A stretch of DNA of 64,000 bases from Apodospora peruviana (lineage: Eukaryota; Ascomycota; Sordariomycetes; Sordariales; Lasiosphaeriaceae): the NCBI GenBank assembly GCA_033439685.1, contig JAUEDM010000003.1, positions 30,001 to 94,000 on the forward strand, read 5' to 3'. Made by a program: the position numbers and the translations under genes. Below, piece after piece: positions 11,996 to 21,636 of the stretch; the stretch's first letter is position 1; every line of letters begins with the position of its first letter. The notes under the pieces are model-generated. The model ran no database searches, was not told the DNA's origin, and was given only the letters and a program-made list of their open reading frames with translations.

Positions 11996-12617
11996 TTTGC
12001 AATGACTACAGGGATGGTTTGCCTTGTGGGTCTTGTCTTTGAAGGCTATGTGGCAGTGTGGGTGTCGAACTCAAGTATGTTCATAAATCATCAGGTATGT
12101 GTACGGAAATTATGTAAGGTCGATACTGACTGACAGAACAAGGGGATGAAATACAGATTACGGACCCGTACCTCCAGATGATTATTTCCTACCAGTTGTG
12201 TAAAGATACAGCGGCAGGCACGGAGCATTACGTAAGATTTCACCTCATCGACTTGAGGCTCACGAAATTCAGGGTCCTAATATAAATCTTACCGTTATCC
12301 GTACCGGCTAGCGACAACACGTGTGACGCGGGACGTACGTAATGATTGATACAGCCACATAACTGTTTCCCCCCAGTGTCACCACCTTAACGAACAATTA
12401 CCACAAGACCACGAGAACACGAACCGAACGAACTCGCGAATTTGGAACAGGCGACCCGCAAAGGACAAGCCACTCAAACAATACGAAGCAATGATCTCAA
12501 GATAACGAATAACGAAACAAAACATTCCACCAGTATCCAGTTCCGTTAGCGACTTCAGGGAAGCCAGCACCCAAAAAGAATCCAGTGCCGGCACTTTCCT
12601 AGACAAAACGAAAAACG
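11996..12617. other. SYS1 upstream region
   Basis: No gene is supported in this stretch. It contains the promoter and leader of the SYS1-like gene. The minus-strand ORF at 12379-12639 overlaps the SYS1 start and looks like chance. Confidence 0.5.
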
Positions 12618-13384
12618 ATGCCGCGACGGCGCCGGCCACCGCGGCCAGGCGCTCTCACCGAGCTGCCCCCTCTCAAGATCCTCGGCCAGATCGCCGCGCT
12701 ACAAGGGCTCTACTACCTCGCGGCCCTAGTACTCATGTGCTTCACCGCGCTGGTGGCGGGCACGGGATTCAGTGCCGACCTGGTGTTCGGCTGGGCGCCT
12801 GTGCGGGGTGACACGACGCAAGGGTGGCTGATGGCCTTCATCTGGGTGCTCGACGGCGGCATGTTGATGTACGTTTCCTCCTCCACCTCTATCTGCTGTG
12901 CGGTGGTGGTGCTGACAGTTTGACCAAAACAAATAGGGCACTGGCAATCATCCTCTTAATCGGCCGCTCCAAACTGGTCCTCGACTTTGCCCTATCGCTG
13001 CACGTCATTCACCTCGTCGTCGTGACGCTCTACACCGGCGGCCGGCTTCCCTCGCACACGGCATGGTGGCTGGCCATGGCTGCGTCGAGCGCCGTCGCCG
13101 GCGCCCTGGGCACGTGGGGGTGTCGGTACCGCGAGCTAAAGCCCATCGCGTTTGGCGGCCATTCTTCATCCGGCGCAACCGGAGGAGGTGGTGTTGACGG
13201 CGGTGCTCGCAGACAGAGCGGAGCCGGCGGAGCTGGCGCGGCCGACGGCGACGTAGAGCAAGGCTACTCCCGCGGCAGGGGTCGGGGGAGAGGAAGAGAT
13301 GGCGCTGGCGAATACGAGATGGTCAAGATGAACGGCGATAGTACCCATAATCACCATACTGGTGGCGCAGAGACGGATAGATAA
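12618..13384 (+). CDS. SYS1: Golgi integral membrane protein Sys1
   Basis: Sys1 recruits the Arl3 GTPase to the late Golgi. Exons 12618-12868 and 12937-13384 (68-bp intron) encode 232 residues. The N-terminus MPRRRRPPRPGALTELPPLK, followed by four hydrophobic segments (about residues 20-48, 65-92, 98-118 and 125-150) and the RSKLVLDF and LWG-like motifs, matches the small Sys1 family. The family domain ends near CRYRELKPIAFGG. An additional Gly/Arg/Ser-rich tail of about 75 residues follows; it contains RGRGRGRGR and is probably disordered. The start is the first ATG, preceded by AAACG. Confidence 0.9.
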
Positions 13385-14129
13385 TACCGGTCGAATCACC
13401 AGTTATCACAGACCAAGAGAACAAAATGAAATGAAGCGGAATCGGAGGGGGAGCAAGCCGGGTCATATTCATTTTCTCTTTTTCTGTCTTATCATCTTCG
13501 AAACATGGAGGCTGGGCGTTCCAGGAAATGGTGCTTTTTTGTACAACTAGTAGACATGACGATACCGATGGTTCTTCCACATCCCGGGATGAAGGAGTCT
13601 GCGTACGACGCCTGATTTCGATTGGCACATGTTACTTTGATTGTGTCTCTGAGTTACGCTCCAGTTCATTTTCCGATATGGTGACGTAGGGTACATCACA
13701 GAGGCGGAGAAAGAATCAGAGATGCTGCACTGGGGAGCATCCAAAATATAGGTAGCCAACAAGGAGCCCAAAACCCCAAGCTTACACAAGCATCAGGTGG
13801 TACACAGATATAGCCAATCCGTTAGGTCATTATATGGTCACTTGTAGGGGGCTTGTTCTAGGGGTTCCGGTCGGTTATCTCCTTCATCTATGAATCACTT
13901 TGCCCATGCTCGCTAACCCCGAGATGTCAGGTAGTGTACTGTTCCTCCGCGGTGTCTCACCTGTCTGACCTGTCTCTCCTATCCCAGCCCTAACCACGCT
14001 TCCATTATCATTATCGCCTGCTTCCAGAACTTCCGGTGATTCAGCTGCATCACCAGAACCACCCTCCAAATTGACTCGTGGTAACTCCTCTTCGCCAGAC
14101 TTGATGTGCGGAACTGACTGAGGTGAGCT
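13385..14129. other. 3' regions of two convergent genes, including an open extension of the minus-strand gene
   Basis: 13385-13883 holds nothing I can support. 13884-14129 continues the frame of the minus-strand gene past its TAG codon, for 81 codons to a TGA at 13884-13886. The extension is acidic and Ser/Gly-rich and ends in DISGLASMGKVIHR, which looks like coding sequence. It is described in the findings. Confidence 0.5.
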
Positions 14130-16231
14130 CTAGTTCTCCTCGGATGACAACGCTTCACTTTCTGTGGGACTAATGACCGTATCACTGTCGTAAAGCAAGA
14201 CTCCATGGCGCACTGTTTCGAGGGCCGATAGCCAATTCATTTCCGAGGTATTCGGTGACGGAATTGAGGTCTCGCCATGGTCGAAGTCCTGTGAAGTATC
14301 GGGTTCCGAACCCTGCGGCTGAGAGTGTAGACGCCTTGACTCTTTCTCCTGTGGAATCTGGCCGAGGTCTAGTGGTCCAGATTGTAAGACTTCGCCGGAG
14401 CTATGGGCCCTCAGCTTCATACCGCTTGTAGGCCTGTATCCGATGTCATAGATAGTGAAATAGGGATCGCCTGGCATATGAGTCGAGTCTACACCTGGTC
14501 GGTCCAAAAAGTGTAATTCCTGCTCCTGTATAGTTCGACGTGTCATATTTCCCCCAGGACCAATGAGGTTAAACCCTCCAGGAAGGCTTTGTCTTCGGAC
14601 CTCAGTCGGCGGATGCCGGATTTCGTTACTCAGCATTTGAGTTTGGGTTCGATGTAATCCAGGTGACGAGTCGGAAACTTCAGACACCTTGGCATTCGGA
14701 ACAATACTCTTCGGCATGAAGATCTTGGACAGTTGGTCACGTGGAGTCAACCATCCACGCTTCCAGCGGCTACGCGAGCGTCGGGTGGAAGTGGGTGCGT
14801 TTGGCGTGACCGTCCCGGAAACAGGTGTGTTAGCTGGCGCAAAGGTGGGAAATTCCCCCTTCGTCATCTTTAGGTTTGGGGTGATGGCCCCTGAAATGGG
14901 TGTGTTAGCTGGTTCGAAGGTGGTAAATTCCAGCTTCGCCAACTTCAGGTCTGGAGGTGATGAAATCCTGCTCGGCGTGGTGGTTGCGTCTGCGGCGGGC
15001 TCGATCTTTTCAGCGAATAAAGAAGCAGCACTGGCTACAGGTGTGCTATGCTCCTCCAGAGCTCTCACTTTGGCAATATCGTCAGCTCTGAAAGTGAGCC
15101 GGTCCAGCTCGCCGGTTGCTATCATCACACCCGCTATCGCAATTAAATCTGGGCGAAATCCGGAAAAGACATGAAGAGGACTGAAAGCTCCAAGCTCTGA
15201 GAGTATGAAAGATTCACGACTTTGACGGCGCCGCTCCCTTGCGTCCAAGTTTGGAAATTCGGACAAAGTTGGGACAGTAGAAACCGATTTCGAACGCCGA
15301 AATCTCTGACCGAGAGAACGAAACTTGTGAACAGTCTCTCGGATCGGAGGCGATTCCTCGTGTAGACAGGCTTGTAGACGTTTATTCTGCGGAGATGGTT
15401 TCTGTGAAGCGCGTCAGCAGCTATCTGCATCAAGCAACTTAGGATATATACCCGATGTTCTCCTGGGGATGGGCTGTCTTGGCTGGGGCGCCCGAGCTCT
15501 GGACAGGAAGCCAGGTCGATAGACTGTTGCCGGGTGCTCGCACCATCTGAGCGACGACTGGGAAAAGGATACGAAGGGCTTTCTTCCCGAGAGATTCTGA
15601 TTTCGGGCTTTGATTCTCTGCTGACCACCGAAATGTCATTTTGTAGAAGGGATCCTTTCCGGCTGCTCCTTAATCCAAACAAATGTTTGATACTCTGTCC
15701 TCGTTCAGGCCAACGGATTTGATAATCGCCCTTGCGAGAATCAAGAGGCGGATTTGGCGAGGCGGCTCTTGACCCTTCCGGGCCGGTGCTCTGGGGTCCG
15801 TCATACCCAGTTTCCTAAACCGAAGCCTGGTTATTATGTGGCCAAATATCTGGACCGTCCAGGTCGGATATCCATGGACAATCCGTGTACTCAGGCTGTA
15901 CTGGAACTATTGAGAGTATCTGTCCTGCAGATGGCTGATGACCGCGAGGGTGACGGGTTGTTTCTTGTTCAGGCGCGTGGGGGCCGGCTGAATCAGGGCT
16001 ATGGCAAAAGCAAGATCTCAAGAGCTGAACCGCGGCCAGACTGACCAAGTCTCCTCCCACTCCCCGGTCATCGCATGACGCCAAAGTCAGGTCCTCAGAC
16101 AAGAACCGCCGGTTGTATGTTGGTCGTACATGTCTGGCTCGGCACCATGAGTCGAATCCTAGGGCGTATTGTACGAGGTCATCGTGGTGAGGGATAGCAT
16201 TCTCATCGTTCGGGATAGTGCAGCTCATCAT
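14130..16231 (-). CDS. Unrecognised Ser/Thr/Pro-rich protein; coding frame interrupted by TAG codons
   Basis: I do not recognise the family. On the minus strand I read 16231-15902, 15814-15452 and 15401-14130 as one coding frame of about 654 residues. The 50-bp intron 15402-15451 (GTATAT, branch GCTGAC, CACAG) is well supported: it joins PGEHR to KPSPQNKRLQ. The region 15815-15901 is either an 87-bp intron (GTACAG...TTTAG) or coding sequence broken by one in-frame TAG at 15815-15817; the frame is identical on both sides. The protein is basic and low complexity, with KHLFGLRSSRKGS and KFRSLGQRFRRSKS, and an internal near-duplication FEPANTPISGAITPN / FAPANTPVSGTVTPN. There is no signal peptide or clear membrane segment. 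The 5' end (MMSCTIPND) is tentative. It could be a young pseudogene. Confidence 0.5.
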
Positions 16232-17816
16232 GCCACCGACGTGTCCCAGTATGCCTGGAATTCTGCCTCGGTGCAATATCCAGGAGCAGGACGATGATGG
16301 GTCGACACCTGGAACTGAGATGGGAGATGGAGGATGAGGCAAATACTGGCAGTGGAAAGGTTGACCGACTCGAGTCGCTTTGCCGTTCTAGATAACCATA
16401 AGATTCAAACCATGACGTTTAATGATGATGTAAGGTAAAAGTCGAGCCAGCCACAGGAGTCAGGGGCATGGCAATCAGTCCAGGGCGGTGTTGTGTTATC
16501 AACGGTGGAAGTTTAGAAGCTCGAAATTACCTATCAGGTAGGAGATAAAATTGTGCAAAACTGCCCAAGGTAAAGGTCCGCGCCTGTCTTCTTTTAGGGG
16601 AGCACCTGCCCACATGGTGAACTCTCTTCGCGGACCCTGGGGCTTGGGACTCGGAGCCGACAGTGCCGACTTGTGCCTGCCTGGGCTGTATCTAGAAGAC
16701 TAGAACCAGAGAGTAACTCACATCCTTCCGTGTTAAGAGACATTCTAGGTTCCAGTTGTCATGTCTTCATTTCCAGGTTTGGTTGGTACTGCAGTGGTAT
16801 TTGGAAGCCTCCTACCCCGTATACTTGGACCGATCTATGTCCTATGATGGACTTAACTTATAGTAAAAATATACTAAACCTTTTTCGTGAGTTAATCTAC
16901 TTTTTGTTACGAACCCTGATTGGGGGACCAGGTGAGGGGATCTCGAGTCTATCACAGGAGTGCTCCAAGGGGCACAAAAGCCTTGCCACTGAGCAGTCGT
17001 GCTCTGTGCCCTCTGTGGCTTCATGATAGATAGAACAGAGCAGCTATGCTCTGTGTGCTCCGCTGCCCTGTTACAGAGCCGACAGAGCAACAGAGCGGTG
17101 CTTCTCATTGGTCGTAGTATTTCTATATAGTTGTGAGAGTCTGTAACTCTCTTAGGGAGTTATTACGGCAGTAATTAATGCAAGTACTTTGGCAATAGTT
17201 GTGTGTCAACTGCGCATCTTGTGTACTTTGGAACCGATACTCTTTGTGATTACCCCCCACCTAAGATCTAACCCCTTTGTGGCTCTGTGGAGCAACAGAC
17301 ACTCTTGTGGTCCATGTGTTGTCAAGGCCGCCCCACACACAGGTTGTTACACCCAAACCATTACACCAAAACCCCCCTCAATTACAAAAGGATGCCAGAA
17401 TACCGAAGGTGTCAGTCAGCCTTTGGAATTCTAATGGGTTATATACCGTTGACGGTCGCAATCAATTCAATCAAGGCTTAATCGCACCGACCGTCACACG
17501 ATGTAAGGCCTCGCTTACCAGCCCTATATCGCGCTACGCCAAATTTACACTGGTCTGAGATTCTGAGATAACACCCAAGCCCCTTTACGGTAACATACGG
17601 TAACCCTAACCCTTAAACGCTGCAGTGCGTTGGGGTGCAACTCGGAGCCTCGGCTCACTGGCACGGCAACCACAGCGGATACTTAGGAGCGGAGGTCCCG
17701 TCATTGGCGATGAGCCGATGACGAAATAAGTAACAGGCAACTTGCCTCAACCACGATCACCTCCTTTTCGTCTGCGCAATCACGATCGCGGGCACCTTTC
17801 AGCATCACAGCACATT
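16232..17816. other. Gene-free stretch with repeat scars
   Basis: I see no supported gene in 1.58 kb. The middle (16840-17600) is AT-richer and contains inverted-repeat hairpins built from CAGAGC/GCTCTG, a TGTTACGAACCC motif at 16905 like the end of an LTR, and two telomere-type units TAACCCTAACCC at 17601. I found no target-site duplication or element coding sequence. It may be an eroded transposon or solo LTR. The last 100 bases are the upstream region of the glutaryl-CoA dehydrogenase gene. Confidence 0.4.
16991..17097. repeat. Cluster of CAGAGC/GCTCTG inverted repeats
   Basis: GAGCA/TGCTC form a small hairpin at 16991-17004. ACAGAGC at 17035-17041 pairs perfectly with GCTCTGT at 17048-17054 across a 6-nt loop. 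Further copies of ACAGAGC or CAGAGC follow up to 17097. The function is unknown. Confidence 0.75.
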
Positions 17817-19243
17817 ATGTCGAGGTTTCTAACCAAAACATGCCCCCGCCTGATACTTGCCGGGTGCCTGCCTGCACCAGCAGCTCGCAGCGCGCGGACC
17901 TATGCGTCCACGGCTTCGCCAATTTCGCAGTTTGACTGGGAGGACCCCCTACTTTCCAAGAACCTCCTTACTGGAGAGGAAGTGGCCATCTCGGAGACGG
18001 CAGAGCGTTACTGCCAGGAGCAGATGCTGCCACGCGTATTACGTACCTCACCTACCTTAGAGATCTTTCCACCTTGCCCAATGAACCAAGTTCCGGGCTA
18101 ACCGCATGTCAGGGGCCTACCGTGACGAACACTATGATCCCAAAATTCTCCAGGAAATGGGTGAGCTAGGCCTGCTGGGTGCCACTATCAAAGGTTACGG
18201 ATGTGCCGGCGTTTCGAGCGTCGCTGGTGGCTTAATCACGCGGGCCGTGGAGCGCGTCGACAGCGGCTACCGGAGTGGCATGTCAGTGCAGTCATCGCTG
18301 GTGATGGGCGGTATTGACGATTTCGGGTCGGCAGAGCTCAAGGAGCGCTACCTTCCCGAGATGGCCAAGGGAACTCTTCTCGGTGCCTTTGGTTTGACGG
18401 AGCCTAACCACGGAAGCGATCCAGGGTCCATGGAGACCACCGCCCGGCCGCACCCGACCAAGAACGGCTATTATCTACTCAGCGGCTCAAAGACTTGGAT
18501 CACCAACTCACCTATTGCGGACGTGCTGTTGGTTTGGGCCAAGCTGCAGGAGACAGGAAAGATACGAGGTTTCGTGGTTGACAAGCGAGATGCCCCTGCC
18601 GGCACGTTGGAGACGCCTGCTATCAAGAACAAGAATGGGTTGCGGGCATCCATAACCGGCATGATCCACCTAGCTGACTGCCCGGTTCCCAAAGAGAATA
18701 TGTTTCCCCATGTTGAAGGCCTGAGAGGACCCTTCACATGCCTAAACAGTGCCAGGTATGGTATTGCGTTTGGCACCATGGGCGCGCTTGAGGACTGTAT
18801 CACCAGGGCGAGGACGTATGCGCTGGAACGGAAGCAGTTCAAGGGAAATCCGATCGCCAAGTACCAACTGGTCCAGAAGAAGCTGGCCGACGCGGTGACG
18901 GACGCCGCATACGGCGTCCTCGCCGCGATTCAGGTTGGCAGGCTGAAAGATGAAGGAAGGGCAACCCCCGAGATGATCAGCATGATCAAGCGCCAGAACT
19001 GCGACAGAGCGCTGTACAATGCGCGGGTGTTGCAAGAGATATTTGGTGGAAATGCCGTGAGTGACGAGTACGGCATCGGACGCCATGTCGCGAATCTGTT
19101 CGTCACCCAGACGTACGAGGGCCAGAGCGATATTCACAGTGAGTTCAAAGTCTTCATTACCTGGTCGCACGAGATTTCGAATCTGACCTGACGTAGGCCT
19201 CATACTGGGAAGGGCCATCACTGGGCTACAAGCCTTCGTGTGA
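17817..19243 (+). CDS. Glutaryl-CoA dehydrogenase, mitochondrial
   Basis: Oxidative decarboxylation of glutaryl-CoA to crotonyl-CoA in lysine and tryptophan breakdown, in the mitochondrial matrix. Three exons (17817-18042, 18113-19138, 19197-19243; introns 70 and 58 bp) give 432 residues. The N-terminus, MSRFLTKTCPRLILAG to about residue 35, is a basic, Ser/Ala-rich targeting peptide. The acyl-CoA dehydrogenase core shows FGLTEPNHGSDPGSM, TWITNSPIADV, the RKQFKGNPIAKYQLVQKKLAD helix and the catalytic-base segment TYEGQSDIH. The last exon adds SLILGRAITGLQAFV, which closes the domain as in the family. The first intron uses donor GTACCT with branch CTAAC. The enzyme is distinct from the second acyl-CoA dehydrogenase in this window, which is fused to cytochrome b5. 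Confidence 0.92.
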
Positions 19244-20643
19244 GGTCTTGCTTGTGTTGTGGCAACCAATCTCAGAAGACGCAGCAAATAGACACAACCA
19301 CCCAAACCGCACACTGACGCTGGCCCCGCAGTTCAAGGACAGGCCGATGCAGGTCCGGCCAGAGCAAACACGGTCGACCACACTGTAATAGGAGCAGTAT
19401 GAGCATACCAGCCAGCATGGCGTCATGGGGTCGGATTCTATCGTTAATATATTAGTAGCGGTCCTCAGGGCTTTATGGAATGCGTAGTTCGTGAGACGTT
19501 ACCAACCTAGTGCGGCTGAGAGTGTTCAGGTTGATTGGGGCAAATCCGCCTTGTCGGGCTTCCATCCGCCTTGTCGGGCTTCCATCCGCCATTCCTCCTG
19601 AAGAAAATGGCTGGACTACCTAGTCGATAGCAGTCGAGTAGACAGCGTCAAACGGTTCAATCTACTGCAAGCCAATTCAGTCGCTAGTCGCTGGCTGATT
19701 GCTGTCGATAATTACCCAAGGCATTCGTGGTGAGGACTGAAGCCAAATAAATGGCTGATTCGGAACAAATGCTGGCGGAAACTGCCCTGGCGCGTCTAAG
19801 AAAGTACAACGTCAGCGAGCACCATATCCACACTAGTAATCCGTATTCTCAGCCAGGCTTGTCGGGCTGGGACGAAACAGATAGCAACAAAGAGGCAACG
19901 TTTCTGAGCGTTCGTTGGACGGACGTGACCCATTGGGCTTCCCCCGAGTGGCTGTGAGAGTTTTGGCTCGAAACTTGGGGAAAGTTCCTGTCTTGGGCAT
20001 GACAAAGCCTCGCACGCCTCGTCACTAGCGCATTGTGGTGCAACTTGGCAGCCGGAGTGCTAGTGACAGTGTAACCCGTACGGATACAGATAATGGAGTG
20101 GCGCCTGATTAGGTCATCCGGTGGCGCGAGTTTGTGAGTCTGTGTGCTGGAGGAGGCGCAGGTGATTTGCTGGGTCGCCATTAGGCGCCGAAATCGACCG
20201 TAGGCGGCTGTGGTCGCCTGAAAATCCTGTTCGCAGCTTTCGTCCGGCTCCTCAGGCTTTCGCGGGGCGCCCAGAACTCCACCCTTCCATTGTCGGCCCC
20301 CGACCCCATTTCTACCTACCCGCCATTAGGTTCCTCTCCCAACACACTCTGACTCTCTAAACCATTTCCTCATCTTCGGCGATCTTGACCGGCACTCCGG
20401 CGTAATCGGACTTCACATCGCGCATCTCGTAGTAAGTTTATCCCAACTTGGATTCCCTCTTGGAACAACTTTTCTGTAGCATCGACTGCCGTTGCCGTAA
20501 ACGCAGACGTCCCATCCATTGTCTTCGGTGCAATTCCATCACCAAACGCTGACCCAACCCTTTAAAACCAAGCAGTTCTCCAGCCTCGACGCAAAGCCTT
20601 AACCACCAACACACAACCAAAAAACACACATCCAGCCAGCGAA
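19244..20643. other. Intergenic region upstream of the E2 gene
   Basis: It contains the 20-bp direct repeat annotated separately. A small plus-strand ORF at 19751-19957 (68 codons, starting MADSEQMLAETALARL) begins plausibly, but I recognise no family and no splice continuation. The final 300 bases, with TC-rich stretches, are probably promoter and leader of the ubiquitin-conjugating enzyme. Confidence 0.4.
19544..19590. repeat. Direct tandem repeat of 20 bp (2.35 copies)
   Basis: Unit ATCCGCCTTGTCGGGCTTCC at 19544-19563 and 19564-19583, plus a 7-bp partial copy. The core CTTGTCGGGCT recurs once more at 19858-19868. Confidence 0.92.
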
Positions 20644-21636
20644 ATGGCGTTGAAGCGAATTAACAAGGAACTCACTGATCTCGGCCGGTATGTTGTTCCC
20701 TTGACACATGCCATCTTGCTTCCCACGATTGCCGCAGCCTAGAGTCGACCGTCATTCGGGCTCCCGACTGTAGTGGGGCGTGTGAGAGCGGGGTTGCAAA
20801 GCAAACATCCGACCCGACTGTCAACGGCGCCCATCGCAAGGCTGGAGTCGTTCGCGACGTCTCGTATCAAAGAGTTTACGATGCTGACCTTATCCTTTTT
20901 CCAGTGACCCGCCCTCATCATGCTCGGCCGGCCCCGTTGGCGAAGATCTGGTATGGACAGCCCACCCCGCTTCCGATAAGGGCATACTTGGCTTGACCGC
21001 CAGGCCGGCTTTGAACAGTCAGCTTGTGCGATGCGGAATAGCTTCTCAATGATGTGTATACTGATGCTCATGGTTATTAGTTCCACTGGCAAGCGACGAT
21101 CATGGGTCCTGTAAGTGTACTCTTTGTCATTGCTTTTTACCCCTCGTTTGTTGGTTGCGAGAGACACCTCTCTTCCGGGCCACCGTCGTGTCAGGGGCTT
21201 CCGCCTACCGATACTATACCGATATATGCTAACTATCCGTCGCAGAGCGACTCGCCCTACTCGGGAGGTGTTTTCTTCCTGGCCATTCATTTCCCTACAG
21301 ACTACCCGTTCAAGCCGCCCAAGGTGAACTTCACCACACGGATCTACCACCCAAACATCAACTCAAACGGCAGCATCTGCTTGGATATTCTGCGAGACCA
21401 ATGGAGCCCGGCGTTGACAATCTCTAAAGGTAATGTGGTAGCTCACGGCTACAGACTACTCTTGTCAAGACGGAGCACTAATTTTTCGTCATTCAGTCCT
21501 CCTCTCCATCTGTTCGATGTTGACGGACCCCAATCCCGACGATCCGCTCGTTCCCGAGATCGCTCACGTGTACAAGACAGACCGCGCCAGATACGAGGCG
21601 ATGGCACGTGAGTGGACTCGGAAGTACGCGATTTAA
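20644..21636 (+). CDS. Ubiquitin-conjugating enzyme E2 (Ubc4/Ubc5 type)
   Basis: Accepts ubiquitin from E1 on its active cysteine and supplies many E3 ligases in turnover of short-lived and damaged proteins. Five exons are needed: 20644-20687, 20905-20950, 21081-21110, 21246-21429 and 21497-21636. They give exactly 147 residues, the canonical Ubc4/UbcH5 length. The protein begins MALKRINKELTDLGRDPP. It carries IYHPNIN with the HPN motif, the active-site cysteine in NGSICLDIL, and ends EWTRKYAI. The three 5' exons are very short (44, 46 and 30 bp), and the first intron is long for this genome (217 bp). The GTGAGT inside the last exon must stay unspliced, because the residues around it (ARYEAMAREWTRK) are conserved. 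Confidence 0.95.

Noticed and set aside
16905..17593. A solo LTR beginning TGTTACG and ending in TAACA
   Set aside because: I found no target-site duplication, no second LTR copy in the window and no primer-binding site or element coding sequence.
19751..19957. 68-codon small protein MADSEQMLAETALARL...
   Set aside because: A plausible start but no recognisable family, and a single short ORF of this size is expected by chance.
21607..21618. GTGAGT donor near the 3' end of the E2 gene
   Set aside because: Splicing there would remove the conserved EWTRKYA terminus; reading through gives the exact 147-residue protein.
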